Assembly (NCBI GenBank): GCA_903927965.1
Contig: CAIYPA010000458.1
Coordinates: 1-64,000, forward strand
From: an uncultured Bacteroidia bacterium
GTDB taxonomy: Bacteria; Bacteroidota; Bacteroidia; Bacteroidales; Prolixibacteraceae
Direction: 5' to 3'
Length of the DNA: 64,000 nucleotides
Below the pieces are notes generated by a model. The model was not told where the DNA came from and did no database searches. It saw only the letters and a list, made by a program, of their open reading frames with translations. Of this stretch, positions 8,110 to 17,554 are shown in pieces. The position numbers and the translations under genes were made by a program. Every line of letters begins with the position of its first letter. Position 1 is the stretch's first letter.

Positions 8110-10506
8110 ATGAACTACTACTTAAAATCGACAATCAGGAACTTGTCCAAAAAGCCGGTCTATTCATTGATCACGTTTGCCGGATTTACACTCGGGATTG
8201 CTGCCGGATTACTCATTTATTTATGGGTTTTCAATGAGCTCAACACCGATAAATTCCATCCCGGGTTCGATAGGATCTACCGTGTTTTGACACTTTCAAA
8301 ACAGGGTGAAGAAATCGTGGAATCTCCTAATTGCTATCCTGCTGTGGCCCAGACCATGAAAGGTGCGTATCCACAAATTGAAAGTGCTGCCTATATCAGT
8401 TTCAGTTCCGAGGATTCACCCCTGAAATTGGAAGGGGGCAGCGAGAAAATTGAAGCCAGGAGTTGCACGGCAAATGAAGATTTCTTCAAGATCTTTTCCG
8501 GTTTTCAATTTCTGGAGGGCAAACCTGAAACCGCTTTTACTGAAGCCAACAACATTATCCTATCCGAAAAGGTAGCCCTGAAATTGTTTGGCGAAAAACC
8601 TGCCCTAGGCAAAAATGTTGTCAGCGATAAGTATTCTACTGAAATATATACAGTTAGTGGGGTTGTGCGAATTCCTGAAAATAGTCACCTCGATTTTGGG
8701 TACATGGCTTCGGGGAAAAGTAGCAGATTGGGCGATGTCGCGAATAGCTGGCAGGACAAGGGATGGTCACGGGTTTACATCAAACTTGCCGAAAATGCCG
8801 AAATCAACGATCAGTTTCTTTCATTGATCAGCAACCACATCAACCGGTATTCGAGGTTTACGGATAAGCTAATCTTTCAGCCTATTTCCGATATCCATCT
8901 GTATTCTGATTATGAGTCGTTTCTGGACAAGAACCTAAGCAGTTACAAATACGTCTGGATCTTTTCCGGATTGGCGCTGCTCATTATCCTGATGGCGTCG
9001 TTCAATTTCTCGGTCCTATCAGTTGCACGTGCATCAGAACGTTCGACCGAAATCGGGATCAAAAAAGTAAATGGTGCCGACCGTTTCCACCTGTTGAAAC
9101 AGTTTATGGGCGAGTCGATCATTCAGGCAATTGCAGCAACACTTCTAGCTATATTCTTGATCTGGCTGTTGTTGCCCTGGTTCAATCACCTTTCGGGAAA
9201 GGAACTCCATCTTGTTTTTTCGATCAAATTAACATTCAATTTGTTATTAATCACGTTGCTAACGGGTATAATTTCAGGTGCTTATCCTTCGCTGTTCCTT
9301 TCATCGCTAAACCCGACCGGAATTTTCAGGGGTGGCAGCATCACAGGTTCCAGGGCAGGATTTATCCGGTTGTTGGTAACTGTTCAGTTTACGATCGCCA
9401 TTTTCTTTATGATTGCCACCTCTTTTTTTATCAAACAGCTCAACTATGTCAGGACCAAAGACCTTGGGTTGAACCACCAGAATATTGTGGTCATCCCGAC
9501 AGGTTTGTGGTACGACAACAAGTCTTTCAAGGATGAACTGCTAAAGAACCCAAATATCCAGGGTGTTTCGGCCAGCGTTTATGCACCGGTTGATTTTGAA
9601 TGGAAATCCACGATTGCATTGAACCATCAGGGAGTAATTGATAGTCTGAACGTTTCACAATTTTGGGTGGATGAAGATTTTGCCAAAACCTACCAATTGG
9701 AAGTTGTGAAAGGTCAGTTTCTGCAAATGGATTACAGTGCCTACTGGAAAGAAAATGAAAAAGCAGGAAAAAGAGGGAAAGAAGAGAAGGATAATGCTGT
9801 TTCCATTCCCGTTGTGATCAACGAAACTGCCGAAAAACTGCTTGGGTTTGCCGATCCGATCGGACAGCGGTTTGGTGAAAATGTGATCGTCGGGGTGGTA
9901 AAAGATTTTCATTTCCGCCCATTACAGTATCCAATCGGACCGGTGATCCTTTCGAATAATCCTGAAAATATCATGACAATGAACGTAAAAATATCGCCGG
10001 AAAACAAGTCCGAATCATTAAAATATATACGTGATGTTTATGGGAAATACCGCGACCAACGCAACCTTTCGTACAGTTTCTTTGATGATTTGCTGAACGA
10101 AAAATACAAGGAAGAGGTGCAGCTTAAAAATATGTCAGTGGCTTTTTCTATCCTCGCGATCCTCATTTCGGTTTTGGGGATTTTGGGAATGGCCGTTTTT
10201 TCAATCGACCGGAGGGTCAAGGAGATCGGTATCCGTAAAATCAACGGGGCCAAAGTTTCGGAAGTGATGGCGATGCTCAATAAGGACTTTGTAAAATGGG
10301 TTTTGATCTCTTTTGCAATTGCCTCACCCATTGCAGGATACGTCATGGTAAAATGGCTTGAAAATTTTGCATATAAAACAACCCTGTGCTGGTGGGTTTT
10401 TGCTTTGGTGGGGTTGTTGGCATTGATAATTGCTATAATCACTGTAAGTTGGCAAAGCTGGAAGGCTGCAACAAGGAATCCAGTAGAGGCATTGAGGTAC
10501 GAATAG
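8110..10506 (+). CDS. ABC transporter permease, FtsX/MacB type
   Basis: 798 residues, with the same layout as the permease at 1467: helix near residues 15-40, MacB_PCD-like periplasmic domain, first FtsX block (about 285-450), second periplasmic block, and C-terminal FtsX domain with DRRVKEIGIRKINGAKV and a NPVEALRYE ending. A short lysine/glutamate-rich insertion sits near residues 550-565. It is the last gene of the ATPase-lipoprotein-permease operon. Like its paralogue it is followed directly by a G-rich repeat tract, which suggests that the gene and its 3' flank were duplicated together. Confidence 0.93.
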   Translation: MNYYLKSTIRNLSKKPVYSLITFAGFTLGIAAGLLIYLWVFNELNTDKFHPGFDRIYRVLTLSKQGEEIVESPNCYPAVAQTMKGAYPQIESAAYISFSSEDSPLKLEGGSEKIEARSCTANEDFFKIFSGFQFLEGKPETAFTEANNIILSEKVALKLFGEKPALGKNVVSDKYSTEIYTVSGVVRIPENSHLDFGYMASGKSSRLGDVANSWQDKGWSRVYIKLAENAEINDQFLSLISNHINRYSRFTDKLIFQPISDIHLYSDYESFLDKNLSSYKYVWIFSGLALLIILMASFNFSVLSVARASERSTEIGIKKVNGADRFHLLKQFMGESIIQAIAATLLAIFLIWLLLPWFNHLSGKELHLVFSIKLTFNLLLITLLTGIISGAYPSLFLSSLNPTGIFRGGSITGSRAGFIRLLVTVQFTIAIFFMIATSFFIKQLNYVRTKDLGLNHQNIVVIPTGLWYDNKSFKDELLKNPNIQGVSASVYAPVDFEWKSTIALNHQGVIDSLNVSQFWVDEDFAKTYQLEVVKGQFLQMDYSAYWKENEKAGKRGKEEKDNAVSIPVVINETAEKLLGFADPIGQRFGENVIVGVVKDFHFRPLQYPIGPVILSNNPENIMTMNVKISPENKSESLKYIRDVYGKYRDQRNLSYSFFDDLLNEKYKEEVQLKNMSVAFSILAILISVLGILGMAVFSIDRRVKEIGIRKINGAKVSEVMAMLNKDFVKWVLISFAIASPIAGYVMVKWLENFAYKTTLCWWVFALVGLLALIIAIITVSWQSWKAATRNPVEALRYE

Positions 10507-10550
10507 CATGGGGCAAGGGGTAATGGGGCATGCGGCATAGGGCAGGCCGG
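10507..10550 (+). repeat. G-rich heptad-like tract after permease
   Basis: Units such as GGGGCAA, GGGGTAA, GGGGCAT and GCGGCAT run directly on from the stop codon, resembling the tract at 3795 behind the paralogous gene. It is short and degenerate. Confidence 0.55.
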
Positions 10551-10687
10551 TAGATTGAGGTCAATAAATTTGCCCATAACACTTAATTGGTAACCACGTT
10601 AAAAAAAATGATTTTGAAAATTAGGTTATAAACCTCAACTATTCACAATCAAAGAAAAGGTTAACTTTGAAACAAAAAAAGAGGGTC

Positions 10688-10891
10688 ATGATAATTGAAC
10701 GGACAGAAAAAGAAGTTATTATTAGGTTACCATCCTATGTGGACACAAATGGTTTGCAGAGATTTGTGGATTACCTTGCTTATAAGGAGGCAACCGCGTT
10801 GTCGAAAGCAAATCAATCGGCTGTTGATATTTTGGCAAAAGAAATTAAAAAAGGATGGTGGGAGATAAACCGTCGCCGCCTTGTTAAATGA
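10688..10891 (+). CDS. Antitoxin of intact PIN toxin pair
   Basis: A 67-residue protein beginning MIIERTEKEVIIRLPSYVDT. The ATG at 10688 is preferred over a TTG seven codons upstream. Size, the beta-strand-like start and helical tail, and the 4-base ATGA overlap with the downstream PIN gene fit a toxin-antitoxin operon. The N-terminus resembles small antitoxins that precede Bacteroidota PIN toxins of this subfamily; no named family can be given with certainty. Confidence 0.75.
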   Translation: MIIERTEKEVIIRLPSYVDTNGLQRFVDYLAYKEATALSKANQSAVDILAKEIKKGWWEINRRRLVK

Positions 10892-11337
10892 AAATAGTCG
10901 TTGAAACCAATATTATATTCAGTGCATTGCTAAATTCGAATACTACGATCGGGGATCTTTTATTAAGCCCAGACAAGTACTTTGATTTTTACAGTTGCAA
11001 TTACATGCGTTATGAAATTCAAAAGCATTGGCCACGGCTTAAAAATATCTCTAAGTTATCTGATGAACAACTTGAGATTTCCTACTCGCATCTTCTTTCA
11101 AGACTAAAATTTATCAATGAAGAAATAATTCCTGTAGAAATCTGGTTAGAAACTGAAAAAAATATAAAAGACATTGATATAGATGATATCGATTTTGTGG
11201 CGTTGACAAAATTTTTACGGGCAACATTATGGACAGGAGATAAGATTCTTTATAATGGCCTAAAGAAAAAAAACTTCATAAAAATTATTAATACTCCTGG
11301 ATTACAATCGCTTAGTTTTATTAAAAGTGGGAAATAG
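10888..11337 (+). CDS. PIN-domain toxin (putative endoribonuclease)
   Basis: 149 residues with the PIN fold markers in order: KIVVETNIIFSALL at the N-terminus, a central acidic MRYEIQKHW, DIDIDDIDFVALTKFL near residues 95-110, and the C-terminal LWTGDK. Such proteins cleave RNA through a cluster of three to four acidic residues. The first active-site residue is Glu (VETN) where Asp is usual, a conservative change. The start overlaps the antitoxin stop by 4 bases. Unlike the pair at 4103-4516, this toxin has full length and all acidic positions. Confidence 0.85.
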   Translation: MKIVVETNIIFSALLNSNTTIGDLLLSPDKYFDFYSCNYMRYEIQKHWPRLKNISKLSDEQLEISYSHLLSRLKFINEEIIPVEIWLETEKNIKDIDIDDIDFVALTKFLRATLWTGDKILYNGLKKKNFIKIINTPGLQSLSFIKSGK

Positions 11338-11629
11338 GTATTTGGCTGTAGGTAATAATTTGCGAGGCAGCACCTAAAATTCAAAGGTTGGTATGAAAAG
11401 CCCCCTGCTTTAGTTTGGAAGTAATCATCAGGACAAATGAACCGAACCCTTGAATGTAGATTGCAATAAAAGTCCGAATTTTAAATAAGCATCTCTGCAA
11501 TGATTTCAACTTGTATTTAATTGAATTTCAATATAATATGTACTAAGTAAAATAAATTTGATAAGCGGTCAAACATTATTTCACATTTTTCCAACCTTGA
11601 TAGCCATCGTTTGAACGCCTGCCAAAACC

Positions 11630-12346
11630 TTATTTGCCTTTTTTTATTGTATAACTAAAAGTCAACCAAGCCCTTAATCCTTCCCATTTTGGGACAACGG
11701 CCTTTCCGGTTTCGGTATTCGACATTGTTTTGTCCTTATTATCAGATAAATAGAATGCTTTTGCCCCCATTGGGAATGAATACCCTATATTCATCCCGAA
11801 AGTAAAGAACATGATCGGATAAGAAATACAAATTCCAGGTTCAAGTGAGAAACTTTTAGCCTTTAAATTGAATTTTTCGTTGATCAGCAAACTATCTGCA
11901 ACGTTGAAATATTCGTCGGTGCTTAACCTTGTTGTCGATTTTTCGGCAGATGTATAAAACGACACTTGTAATGTATTGATTTTCACTACTTCAACTTCAG
12001 CATAAATCCCCGGCGATATCGCATTGACGTTCATATCAAACCTATATTCCCCCGAATAATCCTTAACCGAGATTCTTGACCCTGTCGATTGGTAGGAGAG
12101 GCTTGCGCCGATGCTGATCCGATTGAATTTTACCAGAATTGCGGGGCGGTAAGTCCAATATGGTGGAAAGTCTGAAACGACCTTTGCTTCAAAAGGCAAC
12201 GTTTTTAAGAGCGATTGATTTAAACCTTTAAGATCCGACATTGAATAGTTCCCTATCCCGGTCTGAAACATCAGGTCGTACTCTTGGGATTTTGCCTGAA
12301 GTGAAATGACCAGCATTAAAATTACAATCGGAGCTATTTGTTTCAT
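11630..12346 (-). CDS. Secreted outer-membrane beta-barrel-like protein
   Basis: 238 residues with a cleavable signal peptide (about 1-20, ending LQAKSQ) followed by alternating amphipathic strands rich in aromatic ends and glycine, such as SIGASLSYQSTGS, FGMNIGYSF and AWLTFSYTIK, which suggests a small outer-membrane beta-barrel. It starts 6 bases after the stop of the lipoprotein gene and is probably co-transcribed with it. Function is not recognised. Confidence 0.7.
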   Translation of the reverse strand: MKQIAPIVILMLVISLQAKSQEYDLMFQTGIGNYSMSDLKGLNQSLLKTLPFEAKVVSDFPPYWTYRPAILVKFNRISIGASLSYQSTGSRISVKDYSGEYRFDMNVNAISPGIYAEVEVVKINTLQVSFYTSAEKSTTRLSTDEYFNVADSLLINEKFNLKAKSFSLEPGICISYPIMFFTFGMNIGYSFPMGAKAFYLSDNKDKTMSNTETGKAVVPKWEGLRAWLTFSYTIKKGK

Positions 12347-12352
12347 TTTTAT

Positions 12353-14197
12353 TTATTGGATAAAGTAGATCACCCCTTTGGTACTGATGATGGCATGGTT
12401 GGTCAAAATACAGCTTTGCATACACTGTTGTGCATTCATATTCACAGGGACCTGGCTGACAAATGTCCCATCTTCAAGTTTTCGAACTTTCAGATAACCT
12501 GCGTTGTAAGAGAGTATCTCCTGGTTCAAAAAATCAATATTGACAAGGTTTGGGTCATTTAAGGGATATTGTGCAATTGTCGAAAAGTCGGCGCAGCTTT
12601 TGATCGTAATGGTTGTTCCATCATAAAGAACTAGCCTATTGGGATTTAATGCATCAAACTGGTAGTATTGCGGAGCGGTAGTTTGTAGCGTGCTCCAGAT
12701 TTCGGTGAACTGACCGTTTGAAAAATGGAGGAGCTTTAAATTGTAATTCTTTGCAAAAATGTAATCGCCATTCGAAGAAGCCATTACATCATTTGGGTAG
12801 AAATATCCCGTATTGTAATATCCCAATTGGGTATCATTAATAAAATCATAAACATAAAATCCATGCGTATCGTTCAGGATGATTGCAGTTCCGACATCGG
12901 AAACCGGAATCTGGGGGAAATAGTATTGCCCTGACAGAACCCTTACATCCCGGTTTATAGAATGTTGAAAATCAGCAGTATTCATAAACCTTACGGTACC
13001 AGTACAAAAATTATGGGGACTGATATACTTACCTGCCGGGGAGACTTGATAGCTTGTAAATTCACTGGAGCATGAAGTTGCGGCGGATTGGACCCGGTCC
13101 AGGATTCTTTTTTGCGACAGTGAATATTTGTATAGGCTATCGTAACCTGCTGTATAAATGAATTCATCCTTACTTACAGCGTGTGGAATAAAATAGCTTT
13201 CGTTTTCAAACCGTTTAAGGGAGAAGCCCAATGTCATCGCCTGGTACAGATCGTATTTATAGGTATAGATGAGATTTGCCTTGAAACTATTGGCACGTGG
13301 GACCACTTTCAGGATGAGGGCAATGTCATCACCAAAAAGGGCATTTGTGACAACATATGAAGTATCGTTGACATATTGGGTCGATTTAACTACCTTATAA
13401 TTCATACCATTTGCATCGCTTTGCCTTACCTCATATTTTTGTAATGCATTGTAATATTTGCACTTGTCCCAGCTAAATACATACTTGTTGTCAGCGGATG
13501 CAACGAAGTGGACTTTTGGAAATTGAGCAGCTACATCAAGATAACCCCAGCGTATTCCGGTACCATCCCTCCTGACAGCCATTACTTCATACCGCGTCCC
13601 TTCTCCGATGTAGGTGCTGTCGATGAACGTAGTCGATATGGTATGCGACATGGCCTTGTCATAATCGTTCCTGTAAACAATAAATTCTTGCAGGTCAGAT
13701 CCAAGATATCCAGTCCAGGCAATTTTCAGGAAACCATTCTCAAAGGTTGAAGTCAATTGCGCATAGAAATTTTTTATGACGATGATCTTCCATGAGTTCG
13801 TTAAGGAATAGGTCTCAGCACCAACAATATCGGCAAGACTTCCGGTTGCAGAATTTGTAACAATTTGGACAGTAGCCGTATGCATTCCTTCAGAAAGATT
13901 TCTGTGATCAATATAGAAATATCCACTGTCAGCTTCCACCATCGATTTTTCAGTTTGGTCAATAAAAAACCTTACTGACTTGATCTGATGGTTCGGGCTT
14001 TTAAATTTGAATTTGATGCTCTTGTCATCATAAATGTAAATGGTTTCTTTGTCAAGATCCAATGCAACCATTTGTATTTCAGGGGTTACATTTTCTTTGA
14101 CAGGTTGGATATAGATTTGGGTTGTTTCATATTTGCAGGCATACGACAAAACCATCGTCAGGATAGCAAACAGAAATCCAGTCACATTTTTTTTCAT
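12353..14197 (-). CDS. Large lipoprotein, fibronectin-like and propeller-like regions
   Basis: 614 residues starting at the ATG at 14197 (a TTG four codons upstream is less likely). The signal peptide ends in LSYAC, giving a lipidated Cys21. Residues about 40-130 resemble an Ig-like domain (KFKFKSPNHQIKSVRFFID), about 135-310 resemble fibronectin type III repeats (FLKIAWTG...EFIVYRNDYD; FSWDKCKYY), and the rest has repeating strand patterns like a beta-propeller. Likely surface or periplasmic; it may act with the downstream barrel protein. No specific function is recognised. Confidence 0.7.
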   Translation of the reverse strand: MKKNVTGFLFAILTMVLSYACKYETTQIYIQPVKENVTPEIQMVALDLDKETIYIYDDKSIKFKFKSPNHQIKSVRFFIDQTEKSMVEADSGYFYIDHRNLSEGMHTATVQIVTNSATGSLADIVGAETYSLTNSWKIIVIKNFYAQLTSTFENGFLKIAWTGYLGSDLQEFIVYRNDYDKAMSHTISTTFIDSTYIGEGTRYEVMAVRRDGTGIRWGYLDVAAQFPKVHFVASADNKYVFSWDKCKYYNALQKYEVRQSDANGMNYKVVKSTQYVNDTSYVVTNALFGDDIALILKVVPRANSFKANLIYTYKYDLYQAMTLGFSLKRFENESYFIPHAVSKDEFIYTAGYDSLYKYSLSQKRILDRVQSAATSCSSEFTSYQVSPAGKYISPHNFCTGTVRFMNTADFQHSINRDVRVLSGQYYFPQIPVSDVGTAIILNDTHGFYVYDFINDTQLGYYNTGYFYPNDVMASSNGDYIFAKNYNLKLLHFSNGQFTEIWSTLQTTAPQYYQFDALNPNRLVLYDGTTITIKSCADFSTIAQYPLNDPNLVNIDFLNQEILSYNAGYLKVRKLEDGTFVSQVPVNMNAQQCMQSCILTNHAIISTKGVIYFIQ

Positions 14198-14348
14198 AAA
14201 ATTATACAATGATAATAATTTGAGGCAAAGGTAACCTTTTAAACGGAGGGGATGTATGTTTCCAAATCAATAATTTGAAATCCAAAAAAATACCAACATC
14301 TTTGTTGTACAAATTTTAAAGACAAAACATCAAATTAATAATCAAAAA

Positions 14349-15107
14349 ATGAAAACACTCTTAATTACCCTTGTTGTATTTTTTATCCTCAACCTCGCAT
14401 TTGATTGCCAGGCACAAACTGCAAAGCCTACTCCAACTCCCGACCAAATTATTGCCAACCTCAAAGCGGAAAACGATCGGTTGAAAAGCGATTGGGCCAA
14501 TCTTGGACGTTTTCGCGATGACAACAAAAAAGTTGGTTTGCCTGCAAAAGGTGAAAAACGGGTTGTCTTTATGGGCAACTCCATAACAGAAGGTTGGATC
14601 AGGTCAAGGCCCGATTTTTTTGCCGGGAAACCTTACGTCAACAGGGGGATCAGCGGCCAGACCACACCCCAGATGGTTATCCGTTTCAGACCCGATGTGG
14701 TCAACTTGCAACCTTCTGTAGTCGTGATACTTGCAGGAATCAACGATATCGCCGGAAATACAGGTCCTTCGACCCTCGAAATGATCGAGGACAATTTAAT
14801 GGCAATGGCAGAAATGGCAAAAGCCAACAAAATCAAGGTCGTAATGTCTTCGGTACTTCCGGCATTCGATTTTCCCTGGAGGCCGGGAATGCAACCTGCA
14901 GAAAAGGTGATCCAGTTGAATACCTGGATTAAAAAGTACGCCGAATCACATGGATGCATTTACCTCGATTATTTTACTTCAATGGTAGATGAGCGCAAAG
15001 GGTTGCCAGCCAAATACAGTGGCGACGGAATCCATCCGAACAAGGAAGGATACCTTGTGATGGAGCCGTTGGTTGAAAAAGCCATCCATCAGGCACTGAT
15101 CAAATAA
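14349..15107 (+). CDS. Secreted SGNH/GDSL hydrolase
   Basis: 252 residues with a signal peptide (about 1-22). SGNH blocks are all present: GNSIT with nucleophile Ser78, GISGQTT supplying the oxyanion Gly, AGIND with the Asn, and DGIHP with Asp226 and His229. Family members are lipases, acetyl-xylan/rhamnogalacturonan acetylesterases or platelet-activating-factor-acetylhydrolase-like esterases. Position beside GH3 and esterase genes suggests removal of acyl groups from plant polysaccharide. The ATG follows an AT-rich leader after a divergent gene. Confidence 0.92.
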   Translation: MKTLLITLVVFFILNLAFDCQAQTAKPTPTPDQIIANLKAENDRLKSDWANLGRFRDDNKKVGLPAKGEKRVVFMGNSITEGWIRSRPDFFAGKPYVNRGISGQTTPQMVIRFRPDVVNLQPSVVVILAGINDIAGNTGPSTLEMIEDNLMAMAEMAKANKIKVVMSSVLPAFDFPWRPGMQPAEKVIQLNTWIKKYAESHGCIYLDYFTSMVDERKGLPAKYSGDGIHPNKEGYLVMEPLVEKAIHQALIK

Positions 15108-15309
15108 CCTTGATTTAGGCCCAAAACCCTTGTATCAGCTGTTCATACTAAACCTCAGTGTGAACCTCATTTTCCTGTCTTTTTAAACCTTTGGAAAGAA
15201 TAATTGTCTTAGTGATGCTTTAGATAATCTGAAGCTTTGCTAAGAGGAAAATCGATTTCCCGTGTAACGATGACTCTTGTAAAATACTACAAACTAATTA
15301 AATAAAAAA

Positions 15310-17412
15310 ATGGAAACATCCCGATTTTCTTTGGTCAAAATGAAACCTGTGTTTCGTTTTGCGGTTCTGGTTTTATTGGTTTTAACCTCTGGTTCAAATT
15401 CGTTCGGTAAAAAAGTTGTTCAGCCGGTTTTGGGGTATCGTAGTGTTAACATTTTGAAAATAGGGAACCTCGAATTCAAGGATCTCAACAGGAATGGACA
15501 ATTGGATAAATATGAAGATTGGCGGTTATCACCTGAAGAAAGAAGTGCGGATTTGCTTTCAAAAATGACTGTTGAGCAAAAGGCAGGCTTTATGTTGATC
15601 AACACAGTCTCCATGATCGGTGCAAGAAAAGCTGAAGCTGAAGGTTTGGTTGCCAGCGATTTTAATGAAACAAGCCAGGGTCAGGGTGGCTTCGGGGGAG
15701 GAGCCCCTGGTGGTAGGAGAGAAGGCCGAAGTCAGCCAACCACAGGAGTTGGTGCTGTTCTTGCCAATATGAGTGGCGGTGGGGGTATCACCAAATTTGT
15801 CAAGGAGTACAACAATCGCCATTTTATTTTTAGGATGAACGAAAGTGCAAAAAATACTGCCGAATGGGCAAATAAGTTGCAGGCACTTTGTGAAAGTCAG
15901 CCCTTGGGAATCCCCGCCATTATAGCGTCTAATCCACGGAATAATATTACTGTCAATGCATCACTGGGTACAAGCGCGGGAGCGACCATTTTTTCGACCT
16001 GGCCGGGCGAATTGGGCTTGTCTGCCATGCACGACCTGAAATTGACAAGGGAATTTGCAGATATTGCGCGTCAGGAATGGCTTGCAGTTGGGTTGAGGAA
16101 GGGGTATATGTACCAGGCGGATCTTTCAACAGAGCCAAGATGGTCTAGGATCAACGGAACATTTGGGGAAGATGCGGAATGGGTCGCAAAAATGGTCACA
16201 CAAATCATCCTGGGTTTTCAGGGAGAAAAACTGGGTTCCGGTTCTGTTGCATTGACAACCAAGCACTTTCCTGGAGGTGGTTCAGGAGAAGGTGGACAGG
16301 ATTCACACTTTGAATGGGGCAAAAAAGAGGTCTATCCCGGGCATATGTTTGAAAATAACCTGATTCCCTTTAAAGCCGCGATAAAAGCAGGCACTTCGGC
16401 CATAATGCCTTATTACTCCCTTCCATCCGGTACCCAATATGAGGAGGTCGGGTTTGCATTCAACAAGGGTGTCATTACTGATTTGCTCAGGAACAAAATG
16501 GGATTCAAAGGAATCATTAACTCTGATACAGGTCCCCTTACTGGTATGCCCTGGGGCGTAGAGACCCTCACCAAACAAGAGCGTTACAAGAAAGCAATTG
16601 AGGCAGGTGTCAATATTTTCTCAGGGGAATCGGATCCAGCAATGCTGATTGAAGTGATCAATAAGGGAATGGTCGATATGAAATACATTGACAACTCCGT
16701 TCTACGACTTCTCAACGAAAAATTTCAGATGGGATTGTTTGAAAATGCCTATGTTGATGAAAATGCGGCGACCGCAATTGTAAACAATGCAAAATTTAAG
16801 GAACGGGCCGATCTGGCACTCCGTAAATCCATTGTCCTTTTGCAAAATGAAAACAAGGCATTACCGGTACAATCGAAAACAAAAATCTATTTTGAAACTT
16901 ACTCTAAAAGTTCAAGGGATAAATTGTCCGAACCAGGATCTGTTTATAATCTGAATGATAACAGGTATCCTGTTACATTCGTAAAATCCCCGGAAGAAGC
17001 AGATGTTGTGCTTTTATGGCTAATACCTGCCGGAAATTCGCTTTTTGGTTCTACCGGGGCACCTGTATCTGTTTCATTGTCAAAAAGTTCTGTAGATGTG
17101 GACTATGTTAATAAGCTAACGGCGAAGAAACCGACCATTCTGGTCATGAGCTACACGAATCCATGGGTAATCAATGAGATTTACAACGACAAAACCAAAG
17201 GCAACATTAAAGCCGTCCTGGCAACGTTTGGGACAACTGCCGATGCACTTCTGGATGTAATCACCGGAAAGTTTAACCCAACTGGCAAAATGCCTTTTTC
17301 AACACCAGTTTCCGATGAAGCCGTCACCAATCAGAAAGAGGACGTTCCGGGTTATCTTGAAGGGAAAGGCTATGCGTTGTTCAATTGTGGCGATGGAATC
17401 AGCTATAAATGA
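15310..17412 (+). CDS. Glycoside hydrolase family 3 (beta-glucosidase-like)
   Basis: 700 residues. A signal peptide follows either Met1 or Met11 (15340). An EF-hand-like calcium loop DLNRNGQLDKYED is near residues 57-69, then the GH3 N-terminal barrel with TKHFPGG near 317-323 and the nucleophile Asp406 in INSDTG, and the GH3 C-terminal domain from about 500 (RKSIVLLQNENKALP) where the acid/base residue would lie. The usual fibronectin-like tail is absent. A glycine-rich insertion (about 124-140) is unusual. Likely periplasmic or outer-membrane exo-acting beta-glycosidase; the substrate is unknown. Confidence 0.93.
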   Translation: METSRFSLVKMKPVFRFAVLVLLVLTSGSNSFGKKVVQPVLGYRSVNILKIGNLEFKDLNRNGQLDKYEDWRLSPEERSADLLSKMTVEQKAGFMLINTVSMIGARKAEAEGLVASDFNETSQGQGGFGGGAPGGRREGRSQPTTGVGAVLANMSGGGGITKFVKEYNNRHFIFRMNESAKNTAEWANKLQALCESQPLGIPAIIASNPRNNITVNASLGTSAGATIFSTWPGELGLSAMHDLKLTREFADIARQEWLAVGLRKGYMYQADLSTEPRWSRINGTFGEDAEWVAKMVTQIILGFQGEKLGSGSVALTTKHFPGGGSGEGGQDSHFEWGKKEVYPGHMFENNLIPFKAAIKAGTSAIMPYYSLPSGTQYEEVGFAFNKGVITDLLRNKMGFKGIINSDTGPLTGMPWGVETLTKQERYKKAIEAGVNIFSGESDPAMLIEVINKGMVDMKYIDNSVLRLLNEKFQMGLFENAYVDENAATAIVNNAKFKERADLALRKSIVLLQNENKALPVQSKTKIYFETYSKSSRDKLSEPGSVYNLNDNRYPVTFVKSPEEADVVLLWLIPAGNSLFGSTGAPVSVSLSKSSVDVDYVNKLTAKKPTILVMSYTNPWVINEIYNDKTKGNIKAVLATFGTTADALLDVITGKFNPTGKMPFSTPVSDEAVTNQKEDVPGYLEGKGYALFNCGDGISYK

Positions 17413-17503
17413 GGGTAATAATTAAAAGAGTTTTAGGTTTTTATCTCATCTGATTTGAATCCCGTTAAGGATACAATATCGGTAGAAAATTCAATATTTA
17501 CGA

Positions 17504-17535
17504 GGGGATTCGTCCCGGAAGGGACGAAATCTCCC
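17504..17535. repeat. Strong palindromic hairpin (TTCGTCCC-GGAA-GGGACGAA)
   Basis: A perfect 8-bp stem TTCGTCCC (17509-17516)/GGGACGAA (17521-17528) with a GGAA loop, extendable with flanking GGGGA and TCTCCC. It lies between GH3 and the esterase, 20 bases before the esterase ATG, and has no clear T-run. It could be an mRNA-stabilising element or a dispersed palindrome. Confidence 0.55.
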
Positions 17536-17554
17536 ATTTTAACAAATTAGTTCA

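Noticed and set aside
10038-10577. 179-codon minus-strand reading frame
   Set aside because: Antisense to the C-terminal FtsX domain; the paralogous permease at 1467 gives the same kind of shadow (3482-3808).
15121-15300. Partial hairpin GTTCATAC/GTGTGAAC upstream of GH3
   Set aside because: Stem has mismatches, no T-run and no link to a start; not convincing as terminator or riboswitch.
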